A program made the translations under genes and the position numbers. Positions 25,696 to 37,968 of a stretch of DNA of 64,000 nucleotides are shown here, one piece after another; the stretch's first letter is position 1, and every line of letters begins with the position of its first letter. The DNA lies in assembly GCA_964017235.1 (NCBI GenBank), contig OZ024930.1:26602614-26666613 (forward strand), in the 5' to 3' direction. This DNA is from Sabellastarte sp. h YS-2021 (Eukaryota > Annelida > Polychaeta > Sabellida > Sabellidae). A model generated the notes under the pieces. It saw only the letters and a program-made list of their open reading frames with translations. It did no database searches and was not told where the DNA came from.

Positions 25696-25771
25696 ATTAA
25701 GCAGCAATGGGCTACTTTAGTATTTGTATGGGAGACTGCCTCAGTGCACTACTCCTGTCGGATGGCTTTGC
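25696..25771 (+). pseudogene. 5S rRNA-derived fragment (3' half, box C region)
   Basis: The stretch beginning TTAAGCAGC and containing TTAGTATTTGTATGGGAGAC TGCC closely matches the 3' half of metazoan 5S rRNA, including box C of the internal RNA polymerase III promoter. Substitutions, loss of the 5' half and the absence of a typical 5S end make it a pseudogene or part of a 5S-derived SINE. It abuts the right end of family T copy 2. A T-rich tract lies about 40 bp downstream. Confidence 0.65.
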
Positions 25772-26537
25772 AGCTCGCACTAGTAAACCGAAACCCCTTT
25801 TGGCTTTGTTTTTTTTTATTCATTTTCAACTTTTAATATTATTTGTTTTCCATTCCTAAATACACTTATACCTGATTGCCAGAAAGAGTTTCAAAAACAA
25901 AAATTTGATGAACTTTGGTTTGTTTGGTTTAGTATTAGTTACATTAGTATTAGCTTTACAACTGTTTCATGGTTGTACATTAGACAATAGACATAGAAAC
26001 AATGAAAATTGAAAAATAAGGAAAGTTGTCTTTTACACTACTAGCAGTCTACCGGTATTTTAACTATCACCCATATGGGAATACAGATTAATGCTGTGAA
26101 ATCGGACTTTAGGTTTGATGTCTCCTCTTGCGACAGACTAGCTAGTTTGCTCTAGATTAATCTTCTAAGTAAAGCTTCAAAACGGAAGAAATGCAGTGAA
26201 AATCTATCTTAAAATCTTGTCACGTATTAAAAATATGACAGTAACATATAATCCTTTGATATTTTGAATGGATGTCACCAAATTATATATTTTTTTCACT
26301 ATGTAGTTGAAAGAAAATAGCATTTTGTGTAGTAATTTGGTGATTTCAAATGTATTTTGGAGTCCAAATTTGAGATGTTTGTAAGTTACCCAGTAAACTG
26401 TAAAACTACTTCAAACATTGTTGGTAGTGGTGGGACGATTAGATATGTGTTTTGATCATGCACTAGATATATTTCAACATAGTTTAATTGCTACTTGTTT
26501 AAGCTCTGTCTAAATATATGTATTTTTTTAAACTTAC
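25772..26537. other. LRIG intron next to exon C
   Basis: AT-rich intron sequence with no additional feature recognised. Confidence 0.5.
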
Positions 26538-26681
26538 AGAGTGTTGATGTTACTGAGACCCCAGAAGGCTCCATCTGAAAGCTGTGTGATATTATTTCTC
26601 TTCAGTTTCAAGGTGGACAGCTTCTCAAGGCCACTGAAGGTCAAACCAGCAATCACTTGTAGTTTATTTCTGTACAAGTCA
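26538..26681 (-). CDS. LRIG: LRIG exon C: two leucine-rich repeats
   Basis: This 144-bp exon encodes two 24-residue LRRs. On the minus strand the acceptor is TTTTTGCAG and the donor is GTAAGTTT. The peptide includes GLTFSGLEKL and then LKLKRNNITQLSDGAFWGL. The consecutive 'GLTF-GL' and 'DGAF-GL' repeats are the most recognisable signature of LRIG1-3 in this window. Phase and length (2 x 72) agree with exons B, D and E. It splices in frame from exon B and into exon D. A plus-strand open frame over the same bases is a shadow. Confidence 0.88.
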
Positions 26682-27285
26682 CTGCAAAAAAAAAACAAAA
26701 CAAAAAAAACATTTAATAATAATATTCACATTTGCCGTCTGATTTCACATCTACAGAATACAAAACTGACCTGAAATCAAATTAAACATTTGTAACAGGA
26801 GTACACACAAAACTATATCGAGTTTCATTTATTAACAAACAAAAACATTAATTAGTGATTAACTTCTTCCCCAAAAATAGTTATTTATATGAACATGATA
26901 CATTAACAAAACTTCAACAGACAACCCAATTAATGAAATGTTTTGAGAAGTTTCATATTTTTTCCACAGGAGTCCAAAGGTCTCATCGTTGACAACCCTG
27001 GAAAAATAAACCACCCTTTTTCATCATTTGTTCAAAATGCCTAGCGGAAAATTGGATAGGACCCCTAGATCAACCTATGATATGTTCAGTCTACATGTAT
27101 ATAAAAACATACAATAAAGATATCATCTGGGTATCAACATAGTTTGCCCTCATTAGCAAAGGGCAAAATCATATATTTAGTTATTTACCAAAGCACAACT
27201 TCAGAGATGTACAGATTAGTTTTCTTGTTAAGGAGTCAGAAATGGGAAGTTCTACTCATCCCAAACAGTCACTATGGATTACAAG
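26682..27285. other. LRIG intron B-C, downstream part
   Basis: The whole B-C intron is 12,263 bp (26682-38944). This part shows no coding signal. It begins with an A-rich stretch just upstream of exon C. Confidence 0.55.
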
Positions 27286-27767
27286 TAAGGCTGTAAGTGA
27301 GCCCGAAAATGCGTCTTGACTTGGACTCGGTTAATCGCTTGATTATCACCAACGAAATAAACTGCATCATATTTTGACATATTACACCTTATAAAATGGT
27401 TTAAATACGTACACCAGGATAGAATGTTGATACTTCATGAAATTTTGTAAAGACGCATTTATCACCATTTTTATACTGCCAGATTTGAGGATTCTTCGAA
27501 GTATGTTCTATTAAAATACCGTATTATAAAAACATTGGTACACACACATTTTAAGTTTACAAATGCTTAAAACATAAAATCTGAAAGCGAAAACACCAAA
27601 TGTTAGAAAAATATATAAATATACTCATTTTAAAGAAAAAATCAAATGTTGTAGTACATTTTATGTTTAATTTTTGTCGTTTTCGAAGACCCGGTTCACT
27701 TTTCTTCACTTGATTATTAAACTGAATCGTTTCGTTTCCAAGTAACCGAAGAATCGTTGCAGCCCTA
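27286..27767. mobile_element. hAT-type MITE 2
   Basis: The 482-bp element has ends TAAGGCTGTAA and TTGCAGCCCTA and is flanked by the perfect 8-bp duplication ATTACAAG (27278-27285 and 27768-27775). It belongs to the same family as 47093-47622 but is inverted relative to it; both share GTTAATCGCTTGATTATCAC near one end. It is non-coding. Confidence 0.88.
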
Positions 27768-27775
27768 ATTACAAG

Positions 27776-29680
27776 ATCTACAGTGTGTTGATAACTCAGT
27801 CAGTTTATGGTTTGTTGTTGCCGGAAGGGTGCTAGTATATGTGAAACTAGCCACTGAGGTCATCCCTTGAAAACTAACAAGAAGCAAATTTCAGTGAGAT
27901 TTCACAGACTGGACAATTAGTCAAGTTAGTCACAAAGATGGGAAGTGTAATCCGAATGTCACCATGAAAGAACAGGGCTTTCTACCAGGAGAACTTTACT
28001 CAAATTTATGTTGCTACCAAAAGTGACAGTAAAACTAAACAACTTGACAAATATCTGTTTTCATATGATTTCTTCAATGTTCAATTCTTGAAATATTTTA
28101 TAATCATAATGGATATAAAATCCATTTTAAGATTCAATACTAATTCAATATTATTTACTGATTTCCAAGTTAGTTTATTTCCTTGAATTGTTCTTCAAAT
28201 AAGACAGATTCCAAGGCTTGCAAATACAACAATTTAATGTTAATTGTTTATTGAATATTTTTTTTACATTTGAACCTTTTCAGTTAAATTCAGTAACAAT
28301 GCATTTACTTAACCAGGAATCGGAGACAGTAGGTTAAGGCCCCTTAAGGAGGAACCCTTCAATTCTATATTAAAAAGAAATCTTCAACAGACTTGTTTAA
28401 GAACTTCATACAATTGTATCTTACTGACATATGACAACACAGACAGCAGCATGAAGGGGAAATAAAAAAGTTTCCTTTAAATTTGACAAAAATTGCACAA
28501 GTGATGCTATTTTCATCCTCGCCAAATGATCAACATAGTTTTGCCTGGCTTTAAGATAGCTACACAGACTTTTCTAACACACTTTAATGCCAGAAAAACC
28601 TGGTAGTTTATTGGCCAGTAAATCATATTTTATGGCTTTACTTTGTAAGTGCTAACAAAAACACCAGACCGAACAGAATCTCTGCACATTCTACTGATCT
28701 GCTATTAGAAAGGGAGACCCGAGGTCAAGATGGCTTAAATATTTTCTAAAGATAAAGTTAACTTAAACATGACAATTTGAATTCTATGTCTTGTTATAGA
28801 CAACTATCACAAGATTAGTAAGACACTTTGTTCAGGTCATTACCTTGAAAAATTCAATATTTATGTCAAAATGGGAAGAGCTTTTGGTGATAAATATGTA
28901 ACAAAGACAATTTTTTGCCATAATATTTACGCAGACATTACTTCTATTAAGATACACACCAAACGCTCTGCTTGGTGAGATTTATTGTTTCTACCTGTAT
29001 AGAAATTCATCAAGCCATATAAAGCAAGATGTTTATCGAGTTACCTATCATGTTTGGGACTCTTATCAGATGACAAGGACAAATTGGACATTTGTACACA
29101 GGCACTAGTGAGGTGCAGTGGTGTGAGTTTTTACCCTGATTCCTTCATAACTTATTTCATGGCCTAATGCCCTAAACCTTCCTGAAAGAAAAAAAAATCT
29201 CCTGCAAAGGAGGCCAGTGATGTTTATAAACACAGTGTTTAGTGTTTGCCACACAATGGGACAAATAAAACCATTTTTAAGCCAACTGTAACCATTTTTT
29301 TACATACCTACTGACAATTAGTTTATCAAGTTACCTATTTCATATTTCTGGTATAATATTGTTATCTGTGCTAAATACCGTAGACTTGTATAAATAAGAA
29401 CTTCCAATATCGAAATGGTGTGTGGTTCTAGTTTTGGCAAATCTCCACTTATGAGTCATTTCTCTCATATTGGGCTTCAAAACTTATACCTAAGCTCAAC
29501 TTTAACTTGTTCTGCTTATACAGTGTCCAATCTCTCTTCATGTTTTATCTGCATATAATTTGTGAACTTATATGCTGAGGATATACATTTTCCCAGCACA
29601 AGGGTTCACTCAAAATACTGACAATTCCATTGATTTAAACTTTGATCAGGAAAATTCATTTTTATATAGGAATAAATAAT
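27776..29680. other. LRIG intron, nothing recognised
   Basis: About 1.9 kb of AT-rich intron in which I see no exon, RNA gene or bounded repeat. Confidence 0.5.
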
Positions 29681-29971
29681 GTAGAACCTCTATTATCCCA
29701 CCCTTCTGGGGAGTAACAATTATGTTCCCTATCAGAAGGGCCAAAATAACAGGCTTAAATGGAGTCAGGAGAATGAGTTTGAGGTCGGATAATTGAAAAT
29801 TTGGATAATAAAGTAGTATAGTGGTTGAATGAAAATTTTAGAACCGGTTACCGAAAGGGAAATTCGATCAAGAAAACAGAAGGTAGCCAGATCAGTATTT
29901 TGGTCAGCAAATAGGTTTCCAGTTTTCCGTCTTCTACAGTATATTAGAGGGTCGGAAAATAGAGGTTCTAC
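29681..29971. mobile_element. pogo/Tigger-like MITE 1
   Basis: The inverted ends are GTAGAACCTCTATTATCC on the left and AATAGAGGTTCTAC on the right. This matches the GTAGAACCTC-type ends of pogo-class MITEs and the second copy at 55352-55532. The TA duplication is not clean here, so the ends may have mutated. Confidence 0.65.
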
Positions 29972-30115
29972 TATCAGGTTTATCGAGAATATTATCTATT
30001 GACAAAGGCCTATTGCCTGAAAATTCACAGCAGAAGTTTTTATTAAACAGGACTGACCATTGGTGCACGACTCAAGTTCAACTCTGTGTTAAATTAACAC
30101 TAAAAATCATAACCA

Positions 30116-30745
30116 AGCCATTTTAACCAAGCCATTTAGCCCATGATTTCCTATGGCTTGGTTTCACATTACAAACGTCTAGGACCAATAATAAGCGAGT
30201 TATAAGCTCTTTTAAGTTTGTCTATTCTCATTTGACCTTGAAGGAGGGGCCAAAGGTCAAATCCGACCACATTTAAAGATTCGCAGCCCATGATTTCCTA
30301 CAGGTTGGTTTCACATTGCAAACCTCTACGACCAATAATAAGGGAGATATAAGCACTTTTCATGACTGAAAAGAAACGCCTGTGGTGGCCATCTTGTCTT
30401 TCAAATGAGGCCAAAAATATTTTCAGTCAAGATTTTGTAATGATGAACATATCCTGTGAATTTGAGATCTCTACCTATAATGCCCTTTGTTCTAGAGGGC
30501 CAACAAAACTCCTTGCTGAAAGTCGAAAAATGCCCGTGTTGGCCATCTTGTTTTTCAAAATGAGGCCAAAAATATTCCCAAGCAAGATTTTATGGTTATG
30601 AATATATCCTGCAAATTTTAGAAGTCTACCTATAATACCCTGGCCTCTAGAGGGGTAACGAGAAAATCTCTACACACTGCGGCGGCGGCGTACTCATGCA
30701 TAATCAATAGTATCCACCGGATGCTATCCTGTGGATACTATTACT
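30116..30745 (+). repeat. Family R tandem repeat element, copy 2
   Basis: It shares with copies 1 and 3 the CCCATGATTTCCTA phrase, the TTGACCTTGAAGGAGGGGCC motif and the 'GGCCATCTTG' region, which occurs twice. It ends with a CGG-rich block (CTGCGGCGGCGGCG, about 30679) and then a hairpin formed by AGTATCCACCGG and its partner CCTGTGGATACT. The following bases TACTAG resemble the CTRR end of Helitrons, but the flank is not diagnostic. Confidence 0.7.
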
Positions 30746-30863
30746 AGCTGTTTGTCTATTTATACAAAATAGATCAAATATAACATTTTTTTAAAAATTC
30801 AGTAATGATCAACTACAACAATAAAGAAGAGTCATTCGATTGACTTTGGGAGGTTTTTTTATT

Positions 30864-31015
30864 GCATTAATGGTGCATAAACTACTTTATTAACTAGTAA
30901 ACATTAATAACTTTTTCTGTGGATAAAACAGTTGGCCCTGCATTAATGGTGCATAAACTACTTTATTAACTAGTAAACATTAATAACTTTTTCTGTGGAT
31001 AAAACAGTTGGTCCA
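30864..31015 (+). repeat. Perfect 76-bp tandem duplication
   Basis: The unit beginning GCATTAATGGTGCATAAAC at 30864 recurs at 30940 with essentially no differences. It is a recent local duplication in non-coding sequence. Confidence 0.9.
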
Positions 31016-31499
31016 TTAAACTGCAAATTTGGAGAAACCCAGGGATGTTATTTATGGGCAAAATGCCCAAGAGATGCAGTAACAAACGTGAAATTTGCCA
31101 TGATATGTGAAATTTGTCACCTAGGACACCATGTTACTGTTACCGCAAATGGCTTTATCACAAACTTTGTGTCATCTATGATGATTTCAACCTATTTTTC
31201 TTACATACGACAAATGTTTCATAGAATTTGTGTTTATTTTAAGTTAAGTTTTAAGGTATGGTCTTTGATTATTGGACTTTGAATGCTGAAGCAAATTTTC
31301 ATACTTTGTCCTTTAACGCAATTCACACACTGATATTGAACCGTTCTATCCCAAAAAGAAATCACAGCTAATGAACAAAAGCAATTTACACATCTCAATG
31401 ATGGACATTCATGCCCAGAACAACTTAAACCAAGTTTCCATATAACCAATTTGGAAGTTGTGGATCACATCCTTTTCAACAGCTTGGGTCATACGAGTA

Positions 31500-31625
31500 C
31501 AGGGCCGTAGTGCATGCAACATGTTCTTGTTGCCATGGGTTGGACTCGTACCCACGACCATATAGCTGATAGAAAAGAGATTTAATCACAAACTGATCAA
31601 CCTTCTCAGCTGCTGAGGACTCTGA
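31500..31625 (-). repeat. tRNA-derived SINE-like unit
   Basis: On the minus strand it contains a box B-like stretch, GTGGGTACGAGTCC, downstream of a possible box A region near 31600. The same layout is found at 58995-59110. It is probably a diverged tRNA-derived SINE. No cloverleaf is supported. Confidence 0.45.
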
Positions 31626-31684
31626 GAAATGGCCATTATTTTTATATTTTGGTAATTTTGTTGAATATTACTTGAATGCTGCTG

Positions 31685-31815
31685 GTCAAAGTCGAGGTTG
31701 TAAGCAGTCAACAGCCAGGGTCATACCGAGACGCATCTTCAGAATTGTCCTCTGTGGGAGCAGCCTGTGACTAGTGCCACACCTGCTAACCCACTAGGCC
31801 ACTGAGGACCTAGCT
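31685..31815 (-). repeat. tRNA-derived SINE-like unit with clear box A
   Basis: On the minus strand it reads GTGGCCTAGTGGGTTAGCAG, a good tRNA D-arm/box A. About 60 bp later comes CTCGGTATGACCCTGG, resembling box B. There is no intact tRNA fold, so I call it a SINE remnant. Confidence 0.5.
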
Positions 31816-33194
31816 GGCTGCTGGGGGGAGGAGGGGGGGGGGGGGTTATTACTTCACTATTCTTGAAATTGATTGAAATAGTATTTCGTCCACATGGTAC
31901 ATAGACATCCAGAGAGTTACTTGACCATCAACCAGCTACATGGAAATGTATATTTAGTCACAATGTGTGTGTGTGTGTGTGTGTTGGGGAGGGGTGGGTG
32001 ATCACTGATGGTGGACTTCTATTAAAGTCAAGCTTGCTTTTTATGGTCAAGTCTGCATGATCTAAACTCATGAAATGAAAAGTGTCTTTCCCTTATTAAC
32101 TGCCTTGCACCAGTGGGGAGAAAATGATGAACTGTATAATATCTGAAATCTACTACAGTGTGTGAAATATTGGGTGAATCATAAGGCTATAAAGGAACAG
32201 CAAAAATCACAACTGAAATGATCATGGTATTTCACAAATGTTGCAATATCTGGCATCTGTTTTAAATTAAAGTTTCTGTTAGCTATTGTCCCAAGCAAAA
32301 CAATGTTATATGTTTTTCATAACTCATACTGCCTTGCAACCAATTTTCGCCGGGTACCAATTATCACCAGACAGAATTCAAATAGACGCAACTTGGCAGT
32401 AAAGTGTTATGCAACCGACCTACCCTGCTCTTGGCCAAAAGTGGCATCCCAAGGTAAACAAATACAATAAAACTATTTCCAAAGTGAATAACAAATATAC
32501 AACAAGAGGCTTTCAAAATATGTGGCCACTGCTGAAAATGAATATTTTACTTTTACTGGTGACAATAATTGGTACTTGGCGATAATTGGTAGCAAGGCTA
32601 TAAACATTAGAAAATTTATCACTAAACATTTTAGTGGGTGGACGATTAGACCAATGTTCGATCAATCGTCGGTGTCATGGTACAATCGCGTTCGGTCACT
32701 GACAACTTCTAGAAATCGATTAAATCTTACCCTTCTTTATGTGTCAATATCCAAGTAATTTTTATATTTTACGCAGTTTTCTAAACTTTCCTTTAATAAA
32801 TCTATTATGAATTTTGTGTTTGTTTATAACTTTCGCCATATTTACCGGAAGTGGGTGCTTTTGGTAGATTCTAAATGTCGGAAACACCGTTATTCTTACC
32901 GGAATGAAATATAATTTATCCTGGAAAGTGTTTATGATATATTAGCCAACGGTGAAGTAAAAAAGTCGATTATGGGTCGATCATCGGTCAGAAAAATGGA
33001 CGAATAATCGACCATGAAAATTGAGGCAACTCCACTCGCTAGTGTTTGTATGTGTTGCTGTTGTACTGCCATGGCCATATTAATTGCACAGGGTCTTAAT
33101 AAATATAAGTGTTGCCATTTTTAGTGAATTTTAGACTATCTAATTTTACTTTTCCAAAAGCTATAATGATAACCTGATGTTTGTAAAATCATAA
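31816..33194. other. LRIG intron with G-run, (GT)n and a possible degraded hAT MITE
   Basis: It contains a G13 run (31833-31845) and a (GT)n microsatellite (about 31964-31984). A candidate element from 32632 (TAGTGGGTGGACGA) to 33041 (ending CCACTCGCTA) has inverted ends but no matching 8-bp duplication. Nothing coding is seen. Confidence 0.5.
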
Positions 33195-34720
33195 AATAGC
33201 ATCAGAGATGCCTGTGCCCCACAGCCTGGGGAAATATTTTTCAACACCATGAGATAAAGAAGTAGTTAGGGACATCATTGTGTACCGTGATATCATCATA
33301 TCGCTGATGGTTCAAGTCCGCACACGATATCGAGCATTGTCTTCATAACCCAATCTCCGGGGTTTAGTTACGTTAGTGAAAATCAAATACACGGGTGTAC
33401 ATGAGCCTGAACTCCTAAGTGGAAATGGCTCTCAAGTTTATTCTAAAGTGAAGATTCTTGAATTTTACCCGTAATAAAGTAAAAATCTATGTTATTTCGG
33501 AAAATTTACAGGGTTTATAATGTTTTGAATTAAAAATATAAAGCTGAAATATAGATATTAACTTAGCGATCAATACCATGATATCGCCCACTGTTTTGCT
33601 CATGGTATCGAGACAGCAAACTTTTACACGATGACGTCCCTAGAAGTAGTTAAACAGTACACAGATTGGAATACTTTCAGAGCACTGGATGTAAAGATTA
33701 AGTATTAAAACAAGACAATTTAGTAAACTAAAAGTTATGAAGCTGTAAAATTTATTAACTGGAGAATAGCTGTCAATGAAAATATCACAATTACGTATGG
33801 TCGAATTATGGTTTGAATGTTTTGAATATTACCCATACATACAGATGTGGCAATACATGCTTATATGTGGAGTTGGGGTAAAACCTGTGACTCACTTGAT
33901 GCAATACCATCTGCCATAATAGGTACTTGCAATTTAGTAAAACCCTAAATGAATTCTAATATGACTTTAACAGTGCTTAATCTACATCAAAAAACACCCA
34001 AAGGTGCAACAACCAAGATTCAAGTAAAAAGATATGAGAGATATAAGAGAGATTTATAAAATAGTATCACGTATCCTATAAAGAGATACAATAGCATCAG
34101 ATATGCAAGATCAAAGGTCAAATCCAGGTCACACCATGACGTTACACACCTATAACCCCCGACCAATGTCCCTACTAAATATCAACTTCCTACACCTTAT
34201 GGTTGCCGAGAAATAGCCCAGAAAAGATTTTATAGGTCAAGGTCACTACGGCAAGGTCAAAGGTCAAATCAAGGTCACACCATGACTTTGCACACCTACA
34301 CCCGCCAACTAATGTCCCTACAAAATATCAACTTCCTATACGTTATGGTTTCCAAGATATAGCCCGGACAAGATTTTATAGGTCAAGGTCACTATGACAA
34401 GGTCGTACACCTACACCCCTAACTAATGTCCCTACCAAGTATCAACGTCCTACACCTTACGGATTCCGAGATATGACCCGGACAAGATTTTCAAACTCAA
34501 GGTCACTACGGCAAGGTCAAAGGTCAAATCAAGATCACACCATGACGTTTCACACCTATACCCCCTATCCAATGTCCCTTCCAAGTATCAACTTCCTACA
34601 CCTTACGGTTTCTGAGATACAGGGCGGACAAACTTTTTCCTGCTGCCCACCCACCCACCTGCCCATCAGGACACCATGGGTGAAACCAATACCCCGACAT
34701 TAAGGGCTGTGGGGTAAAAA
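33195..34720 (+). mobile_element. Family Q element, copy 1, with nested hAT MITE
   Basis: The left part begins ATAGCATCAGAGATGCC and includes GCCCCACAG. The right end is GGGCTGTGGGGTA, so the termini contain inverted CCCCACAG/CTGTGGGG. The body has tandem units of about 140 bp with AAGGTCAAAGGTCAAATCAA, CACACCATGACGTT and CCTACCAAGTATCAAC phrases. A C-rich block (CTGCCCACCCACCC) precedes the right end. Other copies: 43558-45030 and 55610-56890. It is non-coding. Confidence 0.75.
33267..33642. mobile_element. hAT-type MITE 3, nested in family Q copy 1
   Basis: The 376-bp element has ends TAGGGACATCATTGTG and CACGATGACGTCCCTA and is flanked by the perfect 8-bp duplication GAAGTAGT (33259-33266 and 33643-33650). 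The other two Q copies show the uninterrupted site, confirming the insertion. Confidence 0.92.
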
Positions 34721-36109
34721 ATACTTTAAAATTCAATAAAGAATAATATTTGAAAGTGAAATAAGCTCATAAACAAAATATAAAACTCGCAAATCTATAA
34801 GACCCACGGTAATTAAAACACACTGAATATTTTTTATAAGAATGATATTCAAATAATACTACATGTGGACTGATGATAAATATCTGGTATTTGCCTTTCT
34901 GCCAAAGGGAAATCCTTTATCTTTCTATGAAATGCACAAAATTCTTATCGCTTATAACATTTTTTGTGACTTAGATTTTTAAAATTTATTGTGGAATTTC
35001 AATTTACGTTGCTTCAAGTTGTTCTTTGTTGGACAGTGGTGAAATTAATAATTCATTTCTTTATTTCATGTATCTGTAAACACTCATAATATAAAGATGT
35101 CTTTTTAAGAAATTCTAAATTTCGTACACTTGGTGGAAATGCCTGGTCCTTAGAAATGATCAGATACTGTTATCATTTAGAACCTTATAATTTACCTGAC
35201 ACAAACACTTTATACCCAAAAAAGTATTGAGGATGATATAAAATATTAGTCAGCTTGACAACTGACAAGTGTTTTCCTTATCTCATGCATTTTGAAAATC
35301 ACGGGTATGACATATGTCTGAATTCTTTGAGCGTTGAAGCACTTTTCATGGCAGAAATTATGCATGTATTGTGACTTTTAATGTTTTGAAGATACAATTT
35401 TACCTTCAATATTCACTGAGACATGTTAATTATACCCAATTTTCTCCATAGAAAGTTTTGAAATGACAAGAATATACCTGAATAGTGACAAGCTGGGGCT
35501 TGCTTCAAACACACAAAAATACAAACTGGCATCCCTCAATATCAGTGGAGAGTAATTATAGACAAGGTCTAGCTACCTTCTACAAAGGAGTAATTAGTTT
35601 TGATTGTACACACTGATACAAACTAGTCAATCCGACTATGACAGAGTAATACATACAATACACTGGCACCAGCCAGGTAGGATTTGTAACCTTCAAACTT
35701 GTACTTTACCTCTTGTTAAAAGGGTTGTTCCACTGTTACAAATGGTTTGGGGACTTTCTTTAATGAGTGTACTTACCAGTTTTGCAAGTTTGGAACACAT
35801 TTGTGTGATTCTTGCAAACCTGGAGTCCAAATTCTAGTCTATCTGTGAAATGATCTCAACAGTCTCCCAAACATTAGAAACACCAAAGAACATTTCCGCC
35901 AGATAAGGAATGTGTCGCTGTAGGAAAGGAACTGATCCAGAAGTGATCCCAAAGTAACTTTATGTTCAGTACTAATTCCCGACAGTTGCAATTAGTTTAG
36001 CATTTAATTGAGTATCAAAGCCTCATAGAGTTGTCAAGGAGCAGTGAAGAATGCCTTACCATGAGAAATATCAATACAAATTGATAAACCTGACATAGGT
36101 ACCCAAGAG
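34721..36109. other. LRIG intron, nothing recognised
   Basis: AT-rich intron. No coding signal or clear repeat structure is seen in about 1.4 kb. Confidence 0.5.
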
Positions 36110-36715
36110 GTACCTATGCACTGGTTTCACATTGAAAACCTCTAGGACCAATAATAAGTGAATTATTATAAGCACCTTTAAATTTTGCTATCCTCATTTG
36201 ACCTTGAAGGAAGGGCCCAAGGTCAAATCTGACTACATCAGAAGATTCCTAGCCCATGATTTCCTATAGGTTGGTTTCACATTGCAAACCTCTAGGACCA
36301 ATAATAAGGGAGATACAAGCATTTTTCATGACTGATAAGAAATGCCTGTGGCGGCCATCTTGTTTTTCAAAATAAGGCCAAAAATATTTCCAGTCAAGAT
36401 TTTGTAATGATGAAGATATCCTGTGAATTTGAAATCTCTACTTAGAACAACCTATGCTCTAGACGGCCAACAAAACTCCTTACTGAAAGTCGAAAAACGC
36501 CTGTGGCGGCCATCTTGGTTTTCAAATGAGGCCAAAAATATTCCCAGGCAAGATTTTATGGTTATGAATATATCCTGCATATATGAGAAGTCTACCTATA
36601 ATATCCTGGCTTCTAGATGGGTACTGAGAAAATCTCTATACACTGCCGCGGTGGCAGTGTACTCAGGTGTAATCCATAGTATACACTGGATGCTATCCAG
36701 TGGATACAATTATAA
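36110..36715 (+). repeat. Family R tandem repeat element, copy 3
   Basis: It has the same unit phrases as copies 1 and 2 (ACCAATAATAAG, TTGACCTTGAAGGAAGGGCC, GGCGGCCATCTTG twice). It ends with CTGCCGCGGTGGCAG and a hairpin between AGTATACACTGG and CCAGTGGATAC (about 36678-36706). The 135-codon frame that runs over it is accidental. Confidence 0.7.
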
Positions 36716-37503
36716 CTCGAGTACACTTGCTTTTAATATTCACCACATTCATGACATGTGTATAAGACGAGGAATTTTGTTTCAAAATCCGGCTAACCAG
36801 TTTGATTTTTGTGAACGATGCAACCACTAACTTGTACTGATTCCTGTATTATTTATTTTCTGAGAAATTTTTAGTTAACTAATTCACTATTCTTGGAATG
36901 AAGCTACATATTCATCTACAATGGGATGTGGTCTTCAAAAGTCACCAAAATGGAAACACTAAGTTTAATTTTTTTTCAATTGCATGACAACTTTCTCCAG
37001 GTATTCCATACAAATGTACAGCAACAAAGAAAACCAGCCTGAAAGATGCTAATTGGAAGAGATACAGATAACTATCATCTGGTTCTACACTCCAATTTAC
37101 ATCTGAGATTTTATTCCTTCACAAATGTATACAAATTATGTTCTTCCAAAGGTGCTCAAGGTAACTGGTTAAAGATGAAGTGAACCCGGTGAACTTTGAA
37201 ATAACATACAATGTATATCTGTCATGTTGTGATATATACTTAAACACAGTAACTTTAATGCCACAGATTTACTTCTGAGGGAAAGTTAAAAGTACAGTTG
37301 AGTCATTCAAAGCAGAAGTCAGATGAATAGTTGTAGCTTTTAAGTGGCTATGCAGATATCTAAAAACGACTGATTTTATTGAAAAAGCAAATTAAAACTG
37401 TTGTCCTCATAAAGTCAGTTCATCTATTTGCTTTGCAATATTAAATATCTTTTGTGAGTAATAAAGCTTGGCATAATCATGTCACTTAATTTAACTGAAC
37501 AAC
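36716..37503. other. LRIG intron, nothing recognised
   Basis: About 0.8 kb of AT-rich intron without recognised features. Confidence 0.5.
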
Positions 37504-37621
37504 AGGAATGGGTCGGTGGGCCCGGTATCTCTGTATCAAACACATTTTACTGAAACACTGATGAGATTTTAAAACCGCCACTTTTCTAGTCAACACTTAC
37601 AATGGAAGGAAGTGTTAAAAT

Positions 37622-37968
37622 TAGGGTCGTCATGACTAGCTGACTAATCGACAACGGTTAGAATAGTGCTATTAACCGGTTCATATTTTAAAGACGGAAT
37701 AATCGCTCAATGTAGTGTAAAAAATGGCAGAAGGTCTGAATCTATGAAATATGTCCAAATTGTCACACAAAATAAGCTTAAATCCAAAAACAGCCACGTT
37801 TTCTGCATTGTTTATGGATTCACGTAAAACCGTATCATTTTCAATGCTTTTTACAATATGAAACTTAAAATTTTTGGTTGTTTTATAAATTTGACAGCTA
37901 TTTGGTGTTGACACGAATAGTACTTACCGATTAGTTGACATGAAATATTTGGAGTCGTGACGTCCCTA
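37622..37968. mobile_element. hAT-type MITE 4, nested in family X copy 2
   Basis: The 347-bp element has ends TAGGGTCGTCATGAC and GTCGTGACGTCCCTA. It is flanked by the perfect 8-bp duplication GTTAAAAT (37614-37621 and 37969-37976). The neighbouring tandem unit shows the same site without the insertion (GCGTTAAAATTTTAGAAAC). Confidence 0.92.

Noticed and set aside
32632-33041. Further hAT MITE with TAGTGGGTGG / CCACTCGCTA ends
   Set aside because: The inverted ends are plausible but the flanking 8-mers (AAACATTT and GTGTTTGT) do not match, so it is only mentioned as a candidate.
36423-36830. 135-codon open frame
   Set aside because: It runs through family R copy 3 and its terminal hairpin; no motif, and other copies do not keep the frame.
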